Assembly (NCBI RefSeq): GCF_014529535.1
Contig: NW_023503293.1
Span: forward strand, 4,110,741-4,174,740
Length of the DNA stretch: 64,000 nucleotides
Reading direction: 5' to 3'
Source: Bradysia coprophila
Taxonomy: Eukaryota > Arthropoda > Insecta > Diptera > Sciaridae
Of the stretch, positions 20,157 to 31,611 are shown in pieces. Position 1 is the stretch's first letter; each line of letters opens with the position of its first letter. The notes below the pieces were generated by a model. It was not told the DNA's origin. It saw nothing but the letters and a program-made list of their open reading frames with translations, and did no database searches. The position numbers were made by a program, and so were the translations under genes.

Positions 20157-20372
20157 CAGTCAGAGGCCGTGAAATTTCAGCAAGAAATTTGCTTCAGCTG
20201 CTTCAACACATACAATCTGTTTAAACTTGTTTATAAGGCCGAAGCTGCTACACGCACGCGCATGGTATTGGTAAAAACGTATAAAGACGTATGAACAGTT
20301 TTGATTGTTTGTGCGGATCAGCTGAAAAACATCTGAAGCAAATTCATGCTGAAATTTCACTGCCTCCGACTG
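20157..20372. mobile_element. MITE family A, copy 2, most complete (216 bp)
   Basis: TA-flanked. The ends CAGTCAGAGGCCGTGAAATT and its inverted partner (CAGTCGGAGGCAGTGAAATT read on the minus strand) extend to about 40 bp of near-perfect inverted repeat, including TTTGCTTCAGCTG. Termini starting CAGT and a TA target suggest a Tc1/mariner-related non-autonomous element. Confidence 0.8.
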
Positions 20373-21454
20373 TATAGTTATTTAGAAACATTGTGTAGAT
20401 GTGTAGTGCATATATATCCATAAACATCATCTAGTATCCAGTGTGATTAAATGGTAAACTCGTTGAAGGGAAATTTTTAATTGAAAGAACTTGAGCTTTA
20501 AACAGTTAGTCACGTCTGATGTTGATATGCGCTGATGTACAACCATTGGAATTCGAAAAATTTTAATTTCAAAAAGTGTATTTTTCCCAGGCAGGTTTGC
20601 GGGTGTGTAAATATGTATATGTATGTGTGGTGGCTCTTATGAATATTAAAAGTTGGTATTTGTAGTCCCAAGATAATTGAAGTAGAGTGAAATAATGAGA
20701 AAATCGCTCCGTTTTTTCCATTTCACTGTCCATGAACTTTTAATTTTTCGTGTGGAAAAGACGATTTCCTTTTTAAATTGAATAGAATTTGCAATTGGAG
20801 CAATCATTGCAAGTGGAAGCATTAACGTCTCGGTTAATCCATTTAACATAAAAAAAACCTTCCGATAGCAAGCAATAACAATTGATTAATGGTCTTTGCG
20901 CTGCCATAAAAGATATATTACTCCAAAGGAAAGTGATATATTTAGAAAATCAACCTAGAAATCAACCATGCATATTACAATATTACTCGTACATTGTGTG
21001 ACGGAATATCTAATTTACAACATATATCACCACTTCGGGAATAAGGCAAAATGGAAATTGATTTTCATCCCTTAGAACTTTCGAATCGAAGATTATTTTC
21101 GATTGAAAGGAATGTTGAATTGTTGATGGAAATGAGTTCACACCAACGTACTCTATATACATATGTATTTATTCCATGCGTGCCGATACGTAGCGGCATC
21201 GGGGTTCGGTAATTAAATTTTATCAATCCACTTGAAGTGAAAATTGGTCGTGCGTTACTAATTGCACGATTCTGTTTCCTATTCTCATGAGGGTAAAATC
21301 TGTTCCACATTTGAAGTTGCACCACTTGTATGTTATTTTATGTATTGGGACGTCTCTTTCAATACGACTATACATTGTGGAGAGTTAGATGAATTAGATG
21401 TTAATATTAAAATCGCATCAGTTTTTATCATCTCAGTGAGATAATGTGATGAAA
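20373..21454. other. Gene-free stretch
   Basis: No convincing coding, RNA or repeat feature seen. Confidence 0.35.
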
Positions 21455-21749
21455 CACTGATAAAAAAATTTACGTCCAGTATGTATGAAATGGCTGGCAG
21501 ACAGCTTCATTTCTGCCTTACGTCGGATATGTATATTCCAACGTCTAACATGTATATCGTACACGTCCGACGTATAGTCATATGTACTGCTCGTGACTAT
21601 TCGTGTCACTCGTATGTTTGTACGTCGAACATGTACGATATACTTGCCAGACGTTGGAATATACATATCCGAAGTAAGGCAGAAAGGAAGCTGTCTGCCA
21701 GCCATTTCATACCTACTGGATGTATGTTGACGAAATTTTTTTATCAGTG
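21455..21749. mobile_element. Palindromic MITE with CACTGATAAAAAAATTT ends
   Basis: 295-bp near-palindrome. Both ends read CACTGATAAAAAAATTT inward, followed by GTATGAAATGGCTGGCAGAC on both arms. The whole can fold into one long hairpin. CACTG termini suggest the CMC/Chapaev group, but no clear target duplication is visible. Confidence 0.75.
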
Positions 21750-22454
21750 AAGAATTCCGTTGATACTTACACTGGATTTGATTGACGTTACAATTATTTT
21801 TTTTCTCCTCTCAACACGAAATGTTTTCAAGTTCGAAAAATCAAACGCAAAAGAAAAAACATCATAGTTTTTAATAGGCTTACGTCATTGACCATTGCCA
21901 TATTGATGAGAAATTTCGCAGTTACACGAAATCATCTCTCATCCCAGTCTTGTGACAATCGAGCTTCAGTTAAATTAAAATTAAAGTAAATAAAAATTAC
22001 TTGCAAGCCACTCGCGCTTTTTTTTTTCAATTTTATTTTTTGCTTCGATGACGTAATCTTATTATAAGTTTTGTGTCAAAAGTTCGGACTTCTTTTGCTA
22101 GTTTGTAAATTTCTGCTCTTTGTATAAGGAAAATACCACTAAAATAAACTATAAATTTAATAAACAAAAATGCTGCATAGTTCTGTTTTTCAACGCACGC
22201 TGTCAAAGAATATCTGTGAATTTTACTTGCTACATCAATTTGGCTTTACTTGGGCATCGTCGATCCTAAATTTCGAAAAAAGAACATTAATCTTGCCTGA
22301 TTTGAATTTTTCGTGACTGGCAGTAATGAAAAATTGTAGTAACATAATGTCTATGATTGAAGCTGTCTCAATCTTATAATGTGAATTCTTATCCTATTAA
22401 ATGATTGGATTGGATAATTGCATGTAGAAAACATAAAAGAAAATTGATTCCAAA

Positions 22455-22622
22455 AATGTTCAGTGCCTACATTCGCGACAATATTTTCACGAAATTTCTC
22501 AAAATTTCGTGATTTTCTCAAATTTTCTTAAATTTTCACAAAAAAAAAATTTGTGAAAATTTGAGAAAATCACGAAATTTTGAGAAAATTCGTGAACATA
22601 TTTTTGCGAATATAGGCATTGA
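22455..22622. repeat. Inverted repeat, about 75-bp arms
   Basis: Arms (GTGCCTACATTCGCGA / inverted TGCCTATATTCGCAAAA; TTTCTCAAAATTTCGTGATT inverted in GAAAATCACGAAATTTTGAG) flank an A-run. Likely a small foldback MITE. Confidence 0.75.
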
Positions 22623-23641
22623 AAATGTTAGTCTGAAATTTTCGTCGTAGCACAACCTCTACTCAAAATTGTTATTAGAAACGTTTCCTTCGGTGACTCG
22701 TATACATAGCATCTTTTTGCTACTACTTTTTGCTAGGAAATGAGCCTAACGGAACGTTATAAGTAGAGCTCAAAGTAGTTTAGCTCATTTAGTGGTGTAA
22801 ACAAAAGGAGTAATAGATGTAAAATAGATGTAGAAATAAAGGAATTTTCAGCGAAGCATCGATTACTTTTAAAATTACTCTCATTTCTCATAACTGAACA
22901 CAAAATCCACTATTTATATTGCTCCTTAAAGTGAAAAAGACACAACAACCAAGGTTAAACATAATAATAAGACTTTGATATTTTTCCATTTATTTCAATT
23001 TACAGATAGAAAACCGTAGCAGTATAATCATATATTTATACTTAAACAGACATTAAATTATTTGCTAAACTTAGTATTCTGATGAAGCTTTTTTTATTAT
23101 TATTATGTTATCGACAGTGGCGGCAAAAACAATGAGCATTAGTAGGACACCTCGATTTGCCACACATAACTAATGGCATACGATTAAGGTTTATGAACTA
23201 TATTGGTAAATGTTTGACTTAGGTCGGTAGAGGCGCCACAAATTTTTCGTTCTTTGCGTTCTAATTTCTTATTCGCCTAGTCGGTTGGCCTGTAGAGGCG
23301 CCACATTTTTTTATAGTACTTCAATCTCACTGGACTATTTTTTTGTGTAACAACTTCACATTGATTCATTCCCATGAAATGTCACAACAGTGAAGTTTGT
23401 TCATGAAAAAATAATTCAGTGACAGCAGTCTTTTTATGAAGAAAAGTACTAAATTGCAATAGATTTTATCCTTAGTTTCTAAACTCTATTCTCCTATAAA
23501 ATGACTTCTCTCTGGTTCACAAAAAAAAATCAAGCATTTTAAAGCATTCTACTTGTCAATTACGCGTCACTCGTCAAATCGCCAACTGCTGCCTGATTTA
23601 CTTTACTGATGTCAACAGATTAAGTAATAACTATTCTATCA

Positions 23642-23812
23642 TCACGGCAGAGTAAAGTAAACCAGACAAGAGCGGTTCATTTTTGGAAAGTCAAAGAAGG
23701 GACCTAATACACCACATGAAAATGAAATCAAATGAACACTGAAATCAAGCCATCGGACCGGGAACCGGTATGAAACAGCTTTACTATGGAAATATGATGT
23801 CGTTAAGACGAA
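23642..23812. mobile_element. Partial MITE family B copy
   Basis: Sequence from GGCAGAGTAAAGTAAACC, GAGCGGTTCATT, GGGACCTAATACAC matches the left half of the element at 39500-39765; the right half is absent, apparently truncated next to the TTAA element. Confidence 0.6.
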
Positions 23813-23816
23813 TCTA

Positions 23817-24098
23817 CACATGGCTAAATTGTTGCCTACTTTTCGGGGCAAAATTATTATTATTTTGATGATAATTTTGGACTCGAAGTCTTTTTCGAAA
23901 AAGTACGACCATCGTTTGGTGTTAAAATGAGTTAGCTCTCAGCAAAAATTTAAATGTTTGCGGTGATGTAACCTCAGTCCGAGAAAACTCAGTATTTCGT
24001 ACTTTTTCGAAAAAGACTTCGAGTCCAAAATTATCATCAAAATAATAATAATTTTGACCCGAAATGTAGGCAACTATTTAGCCATGTGTGGATTCGTC
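23817..24098. mobile_element. TTAA-flanked palindromic MITE
   Basis: 282 bp between TTAA sites (23813-23816, 24099-24102). Ends GACGAATCTACACATGGCTA and inverted GACGAATCCACACATGGCTA; arms of about 110 bp. The TTAA target is typical of piggyBac- or Kolobok-type non-autonomous elements. Confidence 0.82.
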
Positions 24099-24121
24099 TT
24101 AAGCTGCCATAAAATTACGGT

Positions 24122-24330
24122 ATGGCGTTGAAGAGATTACAGTGCTTAGAAAAACACAAACCAAAAGTAATTGAAGTGATCGATCGCACAATTAAAGAAT
24201 ATCTACAGAAAGGTTACGCCATTAAGTTAACGGACGAAGACATTCGAGCATCACATCTCCAAAAAAGCCAGATAAGGTCAGAGTTGTATTCGATGGGGCA
24301 GCCAAAGTCAATCAATGAAAGTCAATAGCG
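24122..24330 (+). pseudogene. BEL/Pao retrotransposon pol fragment
   Basis: Frame LKRLQCLEKHKPKVIEVIDR, then IKEYLQKGYAIKLTDEDI; after a one-base slip near 24262 it continues PKKPDKVRVVFDGAAKVNQ and stops. The KPxKxRxVFDxAAKVN block marks the start of the RT in BEL/Pao elements. Only about 70 residues remain. Confidence 0.8.
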
Positions 24331-24760
24331 TGTCACTCAATTCATCCATCGGTAGAATATTAGCTTACCGATACACCGAATAATTCAAATTTTAGGCACA
24401 CATACGGCGTGAATCAATGTGTGACAATGTGACATAGTTTCTATTTAAGGATTGTGGTGGTCATGACTCGATCGTTGTTGAATTGATTCCCATAATCTTC
24501 TCCCATTTTCAACAAAATAAATTTTTAACGTTACGTTACAAGCGCTTTTAAGCTGCATATGACTGACTCGCGAACTTTTACACGCTCGATTAATAATCTA
24601 TATTTTTGCCTGCTACAACTCGCGAAATTGCCTAAAATCTACCGTCTACCCCAGAGATACGTCAAAAATATTACACGAATTTTGATTTTGAGTAGGAAAC
24701 CTCCGATGGCCTGTAGAGGCGGCACATTTCTTTTTTCAGTACTTCATTCTTTATGCTCTA

Positions 24761-27739
24761 CACTCGAAGAAATTTAGTTTTCGGGTTTTCCAGAGATATT
24801 AATCTTATTTAACCCACACTTTATCCCACAACAATGGAATCCACAAATTTAAATTTAGTTAACACAGCGGTCACAATGATGGCGCTGCAGTCACGATTTC
24901 AAAAAGTGATATATGGTGGCTAAACTAAATTTTGGTTTTAGCTACATTTTCGCTTGGTTTTTAATTATTACATTAGGATTCTAAATTAAGAATATCTTTA
25001 TGCAATATAAAACGTTTGAGTTTGAAAAAAGAGGTTTTGTATCAGTGAACAATATAGGAAAACGTTCAGTACGTCTCAACAAACAAGAGAACGTAAAACA
25101 TATTTGTACATTTAGCCACCCTACGTCCGTCATAGCTTCTATTGTCTTCAAAAACATATTGTGCGCTTGTCATGATATGTAGTTATCAGAAGTTTGTTTA
25201 TTTATGTGTCTCATCTAAAATGCTCGCCAGCAAAATTTTGATCATTAAATTCAACGGCAAAATTGATCTAAATGTTAAAATAATTGTGAATAAAAGTGAA
25301 GTTACTGTGGTTTTGTTTTCTCCTCATAAAGGAATTTGCATCAACTCGATGAAAAGTGCGGAGCACCATTAGAAAAAAAACTTGTCGCTTAAGAATGATC
25401 AAAAAGTTGCTGGACGCAGTAGGTCCAACTAATGCTTTGCAGGATATAGAATAAAAATTAGAGAAACACCAAGAGCCGTCCATCTGAAATCTTCATCATC
25501 ATCATTTCAAGTGAGGCTTTTTTTAAACGAAACGGAGGTTCGCTCTCAGATTTGGATCGGAACAACATTCTTTTTCGCTAAAGCTCGTAGCCGTCGTGAA
25601 TCAAGATTCCCGTGAAGAATCGCCAAAAATAAAAAATCGGCAAGGTGTGAAGAAACGCCGACAGAAACAAATAATGATAAATTTGTCTTTGTTGCGTTTC
25701 TTCACACTTTGGCAATTCTTCGTGGTGATTAAACAAATCAACCACAATGATTTTGTTCAATCCTTGGAAATTTATCCTTTTACGAAAGGTATCGTATTTG
25801 GCGGTATTTGTTCGATGCTAGTGAATCTATCCTTTTATAAAGGTTACGAAATGCTGCCTGGTTCGATCCTAAGGAAACTCTTATTTTACGTCAGGTAAAG
25901 TAAAGGCATCTTGTTCGATACTGGGAAATTCATACTTTAACGAAAGATCCCGAGGAAACTATCATTTTACGAAAGATAATGTAAAGACATTTTAAAAACG
26001 TATTTTTACACTTTGGCGTTTCTTCACACTCTGGCGATTTTTCTCTTCTTAACACTCTATCGATTCTTCTTGGCAATTCATCATTATGGTTGATTATGGT
26101 TGATTCGAAAACTCAACAAGAAAAATCGTCATATTGTGAAGAAAAACCAAGAAATATCGCCCAAGGATCATAGAGAATTGAAAATTTGTCTTTATGGCGT
26201 ATCTTCACACTTCTGAGACTTTTCTTGATGATTTAACAAATCAACTAAATATGATGAATTGTCAAGAAAAATCGCCAAAGTGTGAAGAAACTCCAAAATA
26301 TGACAAATCACCAAATAATACAATATTGTAGATTTGACTTTGACGATACTTCAGTGCTGTGTGGATGGATACACTTCCAGAAGATTTTTTTTTTAAAGCA
26401 ACACTTAGTCCAACTTTCTATTTATTTACTGTACCGCATATCATATAATTCCTCTTGTGTTTATCTGTGTTCTACGAAGCCAAAATATAATTTCGGACTA
26501 CAAGTAAACCGTCTCGACTGTCCAGTAGTTATTTTCCTAATGAATGCAAAAAGGCTATTTCAACACTAGTTAGGAAAACATAATTTTTATGTGAATGTTT
26601 CTGAGGTTTTCCATCTTAATATTTTCATGAAGTTACAAATGATCCACAGAAAATTTTATTACTCTAGAACGAGGTCGGAAATACAATAAAATAAATAGAA
26701 AACCGATTCGGAAATTGTACTTCTGTTTGATATTAAAATTCTTTGGAAATCGTAACAGCAAGCATAACTGCATGAGCAGGCATTTATAAATCATGAACTT
26801 TGAAGTTCGTCATATTCATATTCTTATCTTATTCCTGGCCAGATTCTGTTTTCATGATTGAGCTCAATCATGAGCTTCACTTATACAAAGAGTTGAATTT
26901 ATTTACTATGCCAAATTGTAATTTTGCAAAAAGAATGTTCCGAATGATACAAGCGAACTTCCGTTTCGTTTAAAAAAAAAAGCCTTTAGTTGAAATGATG
27001 ATGATGAAGATTTCAAATGGACGGCTCTTGGCGTTTCTCTAATTTTTATTCTATATCCTGCAAAGCATTAGTTGTAGCTACTGCGTCCAGCAACTTTTTG
27101 ACCATTCTTAAGCGACAAGTCTTTTTTCAAATGGTGCTCCGCACTTAACATCGAACTGATGCAAATTCCTTTATGAGGAGAAAACAAAACCACAGTAACT
27201 TCACTTTTATTCACAATTATTTTAACATTTAGATCAATTTTGCCGTTGAATTTAATGATCAAAATTTTGCTGCCGAGCATTTTAGATGAGACACATAAAT
27301 AAACAAACTTCTGATAACTACATATCATGACAAGCGCACAATATGTTTTTGAAGACAATAGAAGCTATGACGGACGTAGGGTGGCTAAATGTACAAATAT
27401 GTTTTACGTTCTCTTGTTTGTTGAGACGTACTGAACGTTTTCCTATATTGTTCACTGATACAAAACCTCTTTTTTCAAACTCAAACGTTTTATATTGCAT
27501 AAAGATATTCTTAATTTAGAATCCTAATGTAATAATTAAAAACCAAGCGAAAATGTAGCTAAAACCAAAATTTAGTTTAGCCACCATATATCACTTTTTG
27601 AAATCGTGACTGCAGCGCCATCATTGTGACCGCTGTGTTAACTAAATTTAAATTTGTGGATTCCATTGTTGTGGGATAAAGTGTGGGTTAAATAAGATTA
27701 ATATCTTTGGAAAACCCGAAAACTAAATTTCTTCGACTG
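24761..27739. mobile_element. 3-kb element with about 0.8-kb terminal inverted repeats (TA target)
   Basis: TA-flanked. Ends CACTCGAAGAAATTTAGTTT and inverted CAGTCGAAGAAATTTAGTTT. Arms 24761-25579 and 26928-27739 are close to identical, so each arm carries mirrored short frames (for example 25000-25182 + and 27318-27500 -, both beginning MQYKTFEFEKRGFVSVN). The arm frames resemble no transposase that I know. The 1.35-kb centre contains a second set of inverted repeats built on GTGTGAAGAAAC / GTTTCTTCACAC. Confidence 0.85.
25590..26310. repeat. Nested inverted repeats with GTGTGAAGAAAC core
   Basis: GTGTGAAGAAAC near 25645 and 26278, and its complement GTTTCTTCACAC near 25697 and 26012, with related forms near 26035 and 26200, together with shared GGCGATTTT / AAAATCGCC and ATTGTCTT-like flanks. 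Looks like one or more older palindromic insertions inside the 3-kb element. Confidence 0.6.
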
Positions 27740-28112
27740 TATTTTCTGGTGAAATAAATGTGCTCCTGGTAAAATCCAGTAAATGTCGTAGCAGCGTAGG
27801 GTTGAAAAAAATAGAGCACGTAAATTAGTAATTTTGTGTCGAAATGTACTATAGACGTAATAGAAGGATTCGAAAATCTATTACATTTGTGCTTGAGTTT
27901 ATATTGACAACATTATCAGCCTCACACGCATACACAGCGCATGTAGGATTCAAAAATACAGAAGTTTTAACAAAAAGGTGTTGCAGTTGACTCATTTGAT
28001 TGTCAATTAGCAAGGCTAAAAAAAGTGAGCACGTGAAGGGTTAAAATTGGCATTCTTTTTTTGTTAGCCGCAGCGAATATCCACTACACATTACACAAAA
28101 TCACGAGCAGAA

Positions 28113-31100
28113 ATGGTTTCTAAATGTTCAGTGTTATCGTGTAATATAAATTCCGACAAAAAGGCACATGATGTGGTCTCGTTTTTTGAGTATGCAAACT
28201 TGTAACCTAAAATTCTTTTTTTTTTTTAAATAAAGTTTCGTCTTCCCTAAACGTTCAACCAGATTTCCATCCACACCAACAAGGAAACAAAATTGGTTGG
28301 ATTCTATTGGGAGGTCATTTTTTAAACCGTTAAGATCGTCTCGGGTTTGTTCCCAACATTTTGATGGCAAATATCTCGTTCGGACCGGAAACGAAGTGGT
28401 TTTGAAGAAAGACGCAGTTCCATTTTCTTTGGTAATTTATACAACCAGACATTATCCTTCCGATTGCTTCGGTTTATTGATCGAAAAGAGAGTGCTCACA
28501 ATAACTCTCGTGTTTTTACGTCCGTAGAATTCAGCTCGAAAATCAACGCACAGACTTACGCTCAATTCGTCCAGAAGTTCCGATGAAAACGTTTTATTAA
28601 ACAACAATGTGAGTTCTATTTTGTGTTCGGAATGTTTCAACTCAAATTATCGAATTGTAGAAAAGGGGACAAGACACCAGTATGACTCCAGGACCTTCAA
28701 TTGGAGTAAAACGGCCACGTCGCAATCTGGCTAATCTGGCTAACGTCGAAGAACAATCCCCTGAAGAGCCTGACAATACCATTCGACGACAACGTCGTGC
28801 AGTTGTTATTCTTAAAAGGATAGCTGAAGCTAGCGACGCTCAACAAAATAACTCTGCATCGAAAAGACCGAAAACGGGAGTACCACTCATCTCCAAGAAC
28901 CAGCCAAGCGTCGAAAAACGTTCCACTAAAACTACGTTAAATGCATCCAAAGGATCCGATGGAAACGTTTTATTGAGCAACAATGTGAGTTGTGTGTATG
29001 TTTGTTGTTCTAAGGAAAGGCCTTTAACCCACACAATTTATTACTAGAAACAGGGACGCACTGCCAACAAGAGTGAAGAGCTAATAATTAGTGAAATGAG
29101 ACCACGACGAAATACAGTTTTCATGGGTCCGTATAACTTTGGCATAAGAAATCGAGCTGCAACCTCCACCTCTCAGAATCAATCAAGCATCGAACAGCGA
29201 TCTACTGAAAAATCATTTCAGCGTAAACGAAAGACAGCTGTTGCAGCTGTTTTGACTCCAAATGAATTTGGTAAAGAGAACCAAGTTGCAGCCTCCACCC
29301 CTGGGAATCAACGACAACGCAATTCAGTTACCACTCCGAATAACGTTGACACTATATCCGTTGTAGGTTGGACAACGGCAGTCACAGAGAACGGACGTGT
29401 TTATGCGTTGCTCTCTAAAAGTGTTTCTTTTGTGTGGCTGTGTGTGAATTCATTTTCGATTTTGTCTAATTTCTGTGCCAACTTTTACGGCTTTGGTGTT
29501 TTTATTTTGCTGTAATGTTTAAATGGTGAAATTATTTTAAAGGTTTTATTAACGAAGTCAAAGTGTTGTTCTCGTAGGTCATTTTCTCTTTGATCAATAA
29601 AGTCGTTCTCGCCTCATTGTGCGATATCAACAATTGTGTTATTTCCTTTGTTATTTAACATGTGCTTCGTGGCGTCGGTTTACGGATTAACAATCGACTC
29701 TACCAGAAGCTAATGCTAAATTACGTGCTCGATTAATGTACGAAAATGACACATTGCCGTATGGCATCTGGCAGTCAATTTTAGTGCAGGTAAGGTACAA
29801 ACGCTTCGGGTTCTCATTTGACACCCCAAAACCACATAGCAAATTTTTACAAATTTGCTGTGGTACAATCCCAAGATACAGAAACTATCTTGTACTCCAA
29901 AATGACCGCGAGGTTTAACAGATCTATTGATTGATACGTTGTATGGATGTCAAGGGATATGACGAAATACGAATCATTCAAACGCTACAACCTGCAACGC
30001 CAGAACGAGTTCAGTCACATGGTGGCATGGCGATTTATACGAAGAGGCAACTCATGGCCTATGGTGATTAGACACTTGCTATTACCTAAAACTAATAGCC
30101 GTAACCGTAACAAAGTCGGAAATATCAAAAAACCCAACATTCGCTTTCTCCATAAAAGAAACCATATCGACATAATGTCAATAGTAGAAAGAGCTACAAC
30201 ATGACAATGTTGATAGCGCCATCTTTGGGAAAATGTACAGGTCAATTAGTGATGGTTGTGGTATTCGCATACCACCCACGGCTTGGAGAATTCACAACGT
30301 ATGGGACGTTAACACACGGTCGATTTGTGAACAATCTAAGTCGGGAGAGATATGATGTAAAATCACAGTCCATATGATCAAGAGACTTGTACAATAGCAC
30401 AACAGGCCCATCTGAGGCTTAGGTGCTGGGCTTACACCCTCCCATCTAATCTAATCTAATCTAATATCCGTTGTACGTCGCGACACTCCACGGCCTTATC
30501 GTCTATCGACAGAATCCAAGAATCAATTTTCCGTCGAAGAACGTTCGTCTATACAGTCAAACCTTATGATCCAACAACAACCAGTGACTTCAAGCAACAA
30601 TGGGCGAACGCGTGTGCCGAAAGTAACGAAAAAATCAGCACTGATGCCAATCAGCATGAACCAGCTTAGTATCGACAAATTTTTCAGTAAAAAGGCCACG
30701 TCAATAAGCCAACAAGATGTCATTGTCGAACCTGAAGCATTGAAAAGAGAGGATTGCGTTTTTGGTTGGACTTTAATAGGACCACATGCGGTGCCTTACA
30801 TATTGCATAATTCGGAAAAATTCTGTTCTCTAAGGATTCTGGAAAAATCTGCTTTGGCCAAGTACAAAAAGCGAACCACCAAAATCGGAGAATGCAGTGA
30901 AAATGTGGAATACTTCCCTCTGTCTTTGGTTCAATGTGAATTATTGAATGAGATAAACTTCAAGCACTGCGACGGTGCATACGGCAAGGAAAGGTTCTCG
31001 ATGAAAGATAAATTGGTTCGACTGAGCGATGCCTGCAAGTATTACACCTTCGTTGACCTTTGTCATCAGCCTTTGATGAAAGGTATACGAGTACAATCGG

Positions 31101-31575
31101 ACGGTTTGGAATTTGGTTTCACCTTAGTCAACAAAAAGTCATTTATTCCGTACGTACTTCTAAGGGAACGGAAATACATCCCATTGCGTTACTTGCATTG
31201 TGATGAAAGAGTCTTCGATTTGTTGAAAGGAAAATCTCGGATATTGTCCGATGACGACGCATTGTATTTGAAGTTTTGTTGCAAATTTGAACGAAATTCT
31301 AAGGTTTATGATGATCTTGATGACGACATTGAAGTAATAGATTTTGCAGAGATTCGACAATTGGCTCCACCTAAGACAAAGTTCACGGATTGTTGGCCAG
31401 CAGACAAAATAAATTATACTTTGCAACTGGTTATGACGGTGACAGGGATACGGTAAGTGGAAAGAACATTATTAATGAAAACGATTTTGTCTGACAGCGA
31501 TTTATTGTTCATTGCAGTTTTGAATCGGTCAGGAGGAATGCGATTAAGGAGTTGGAGGCGAAAATAGATGATTAA
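28113..31575 (+). CDS. THAP-domain protein, interrupted by a retroposon insertion
   Basis: Exons 28113-28189, 28236-28431, 28528-28608, 28661-28984, 29048-29365 plus 30476-31452 (split by an insertion) and 31518-31575; phases are consistent and total 676 codons without the insertion. Residues 1-91 form a C2CH THAP zinc finger: CSVLSC, VVSFF, QNWLDSIG, RVCSQHF and a terminal DAVPFSL (AVPTIF-like box). THAP proteins bind DNA in the nucleus and many derive from P-element transposases. The middle is low-complexity and basic. The C-terminal part has two related modules (FGWTLIGPHAVPYIL; FGFTLVNKKSFIPYVLL), then an acidic DDLDDDIEVIDF and a helical end. AATAAA at 31606. With the insertion retained the frame stops at 29515 (about 381 residues). 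Whether splicing removes the insertion is unknown. Function of the C-terminal modules is not recognised. Confidence 0.78.
29366..30463 (+). mobile_element. 1.1-kb retroposon insertion with SINE/LINE-type tail
   Basis: Bounded by the 12-base direct repeat ATATCCGTTGTA (29354-29365 and 30464-30475). It ends in a (TCTAA)n tail. The last 270 bases (from about 30190: GCGCCATCTTTGGG, CGCATACCAC, ATTCACAACGTATGGGACGT, GGCTTAGGTGCTGGGCT) match the 3' part of the SINE at 57350-57752. The first 800 bases are unrelated to that SINE and encode nothing recognisable, so this may be an internally deleted LINE sharing its 3' end with the SINE, or a composite. Confidence 0.72.
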
Positions 31576-31611
31576 ATCTTTTTAAATAATTATTATGAAT
31601 TTAGCAATAAA

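Noticed and set aside
21481..21750. Two opposed frames of about 90 codons
   Set aside because: They are mirror translations of the palindromic MITE arms.
29366..29515. Natural 3' end of the THAP coding sequence
   Set aside because: The frame continues perfectly after the 12-bp direct repeat at 30475 with the same residue style and further domains, so the stop at 29515 belongs to the insertion.
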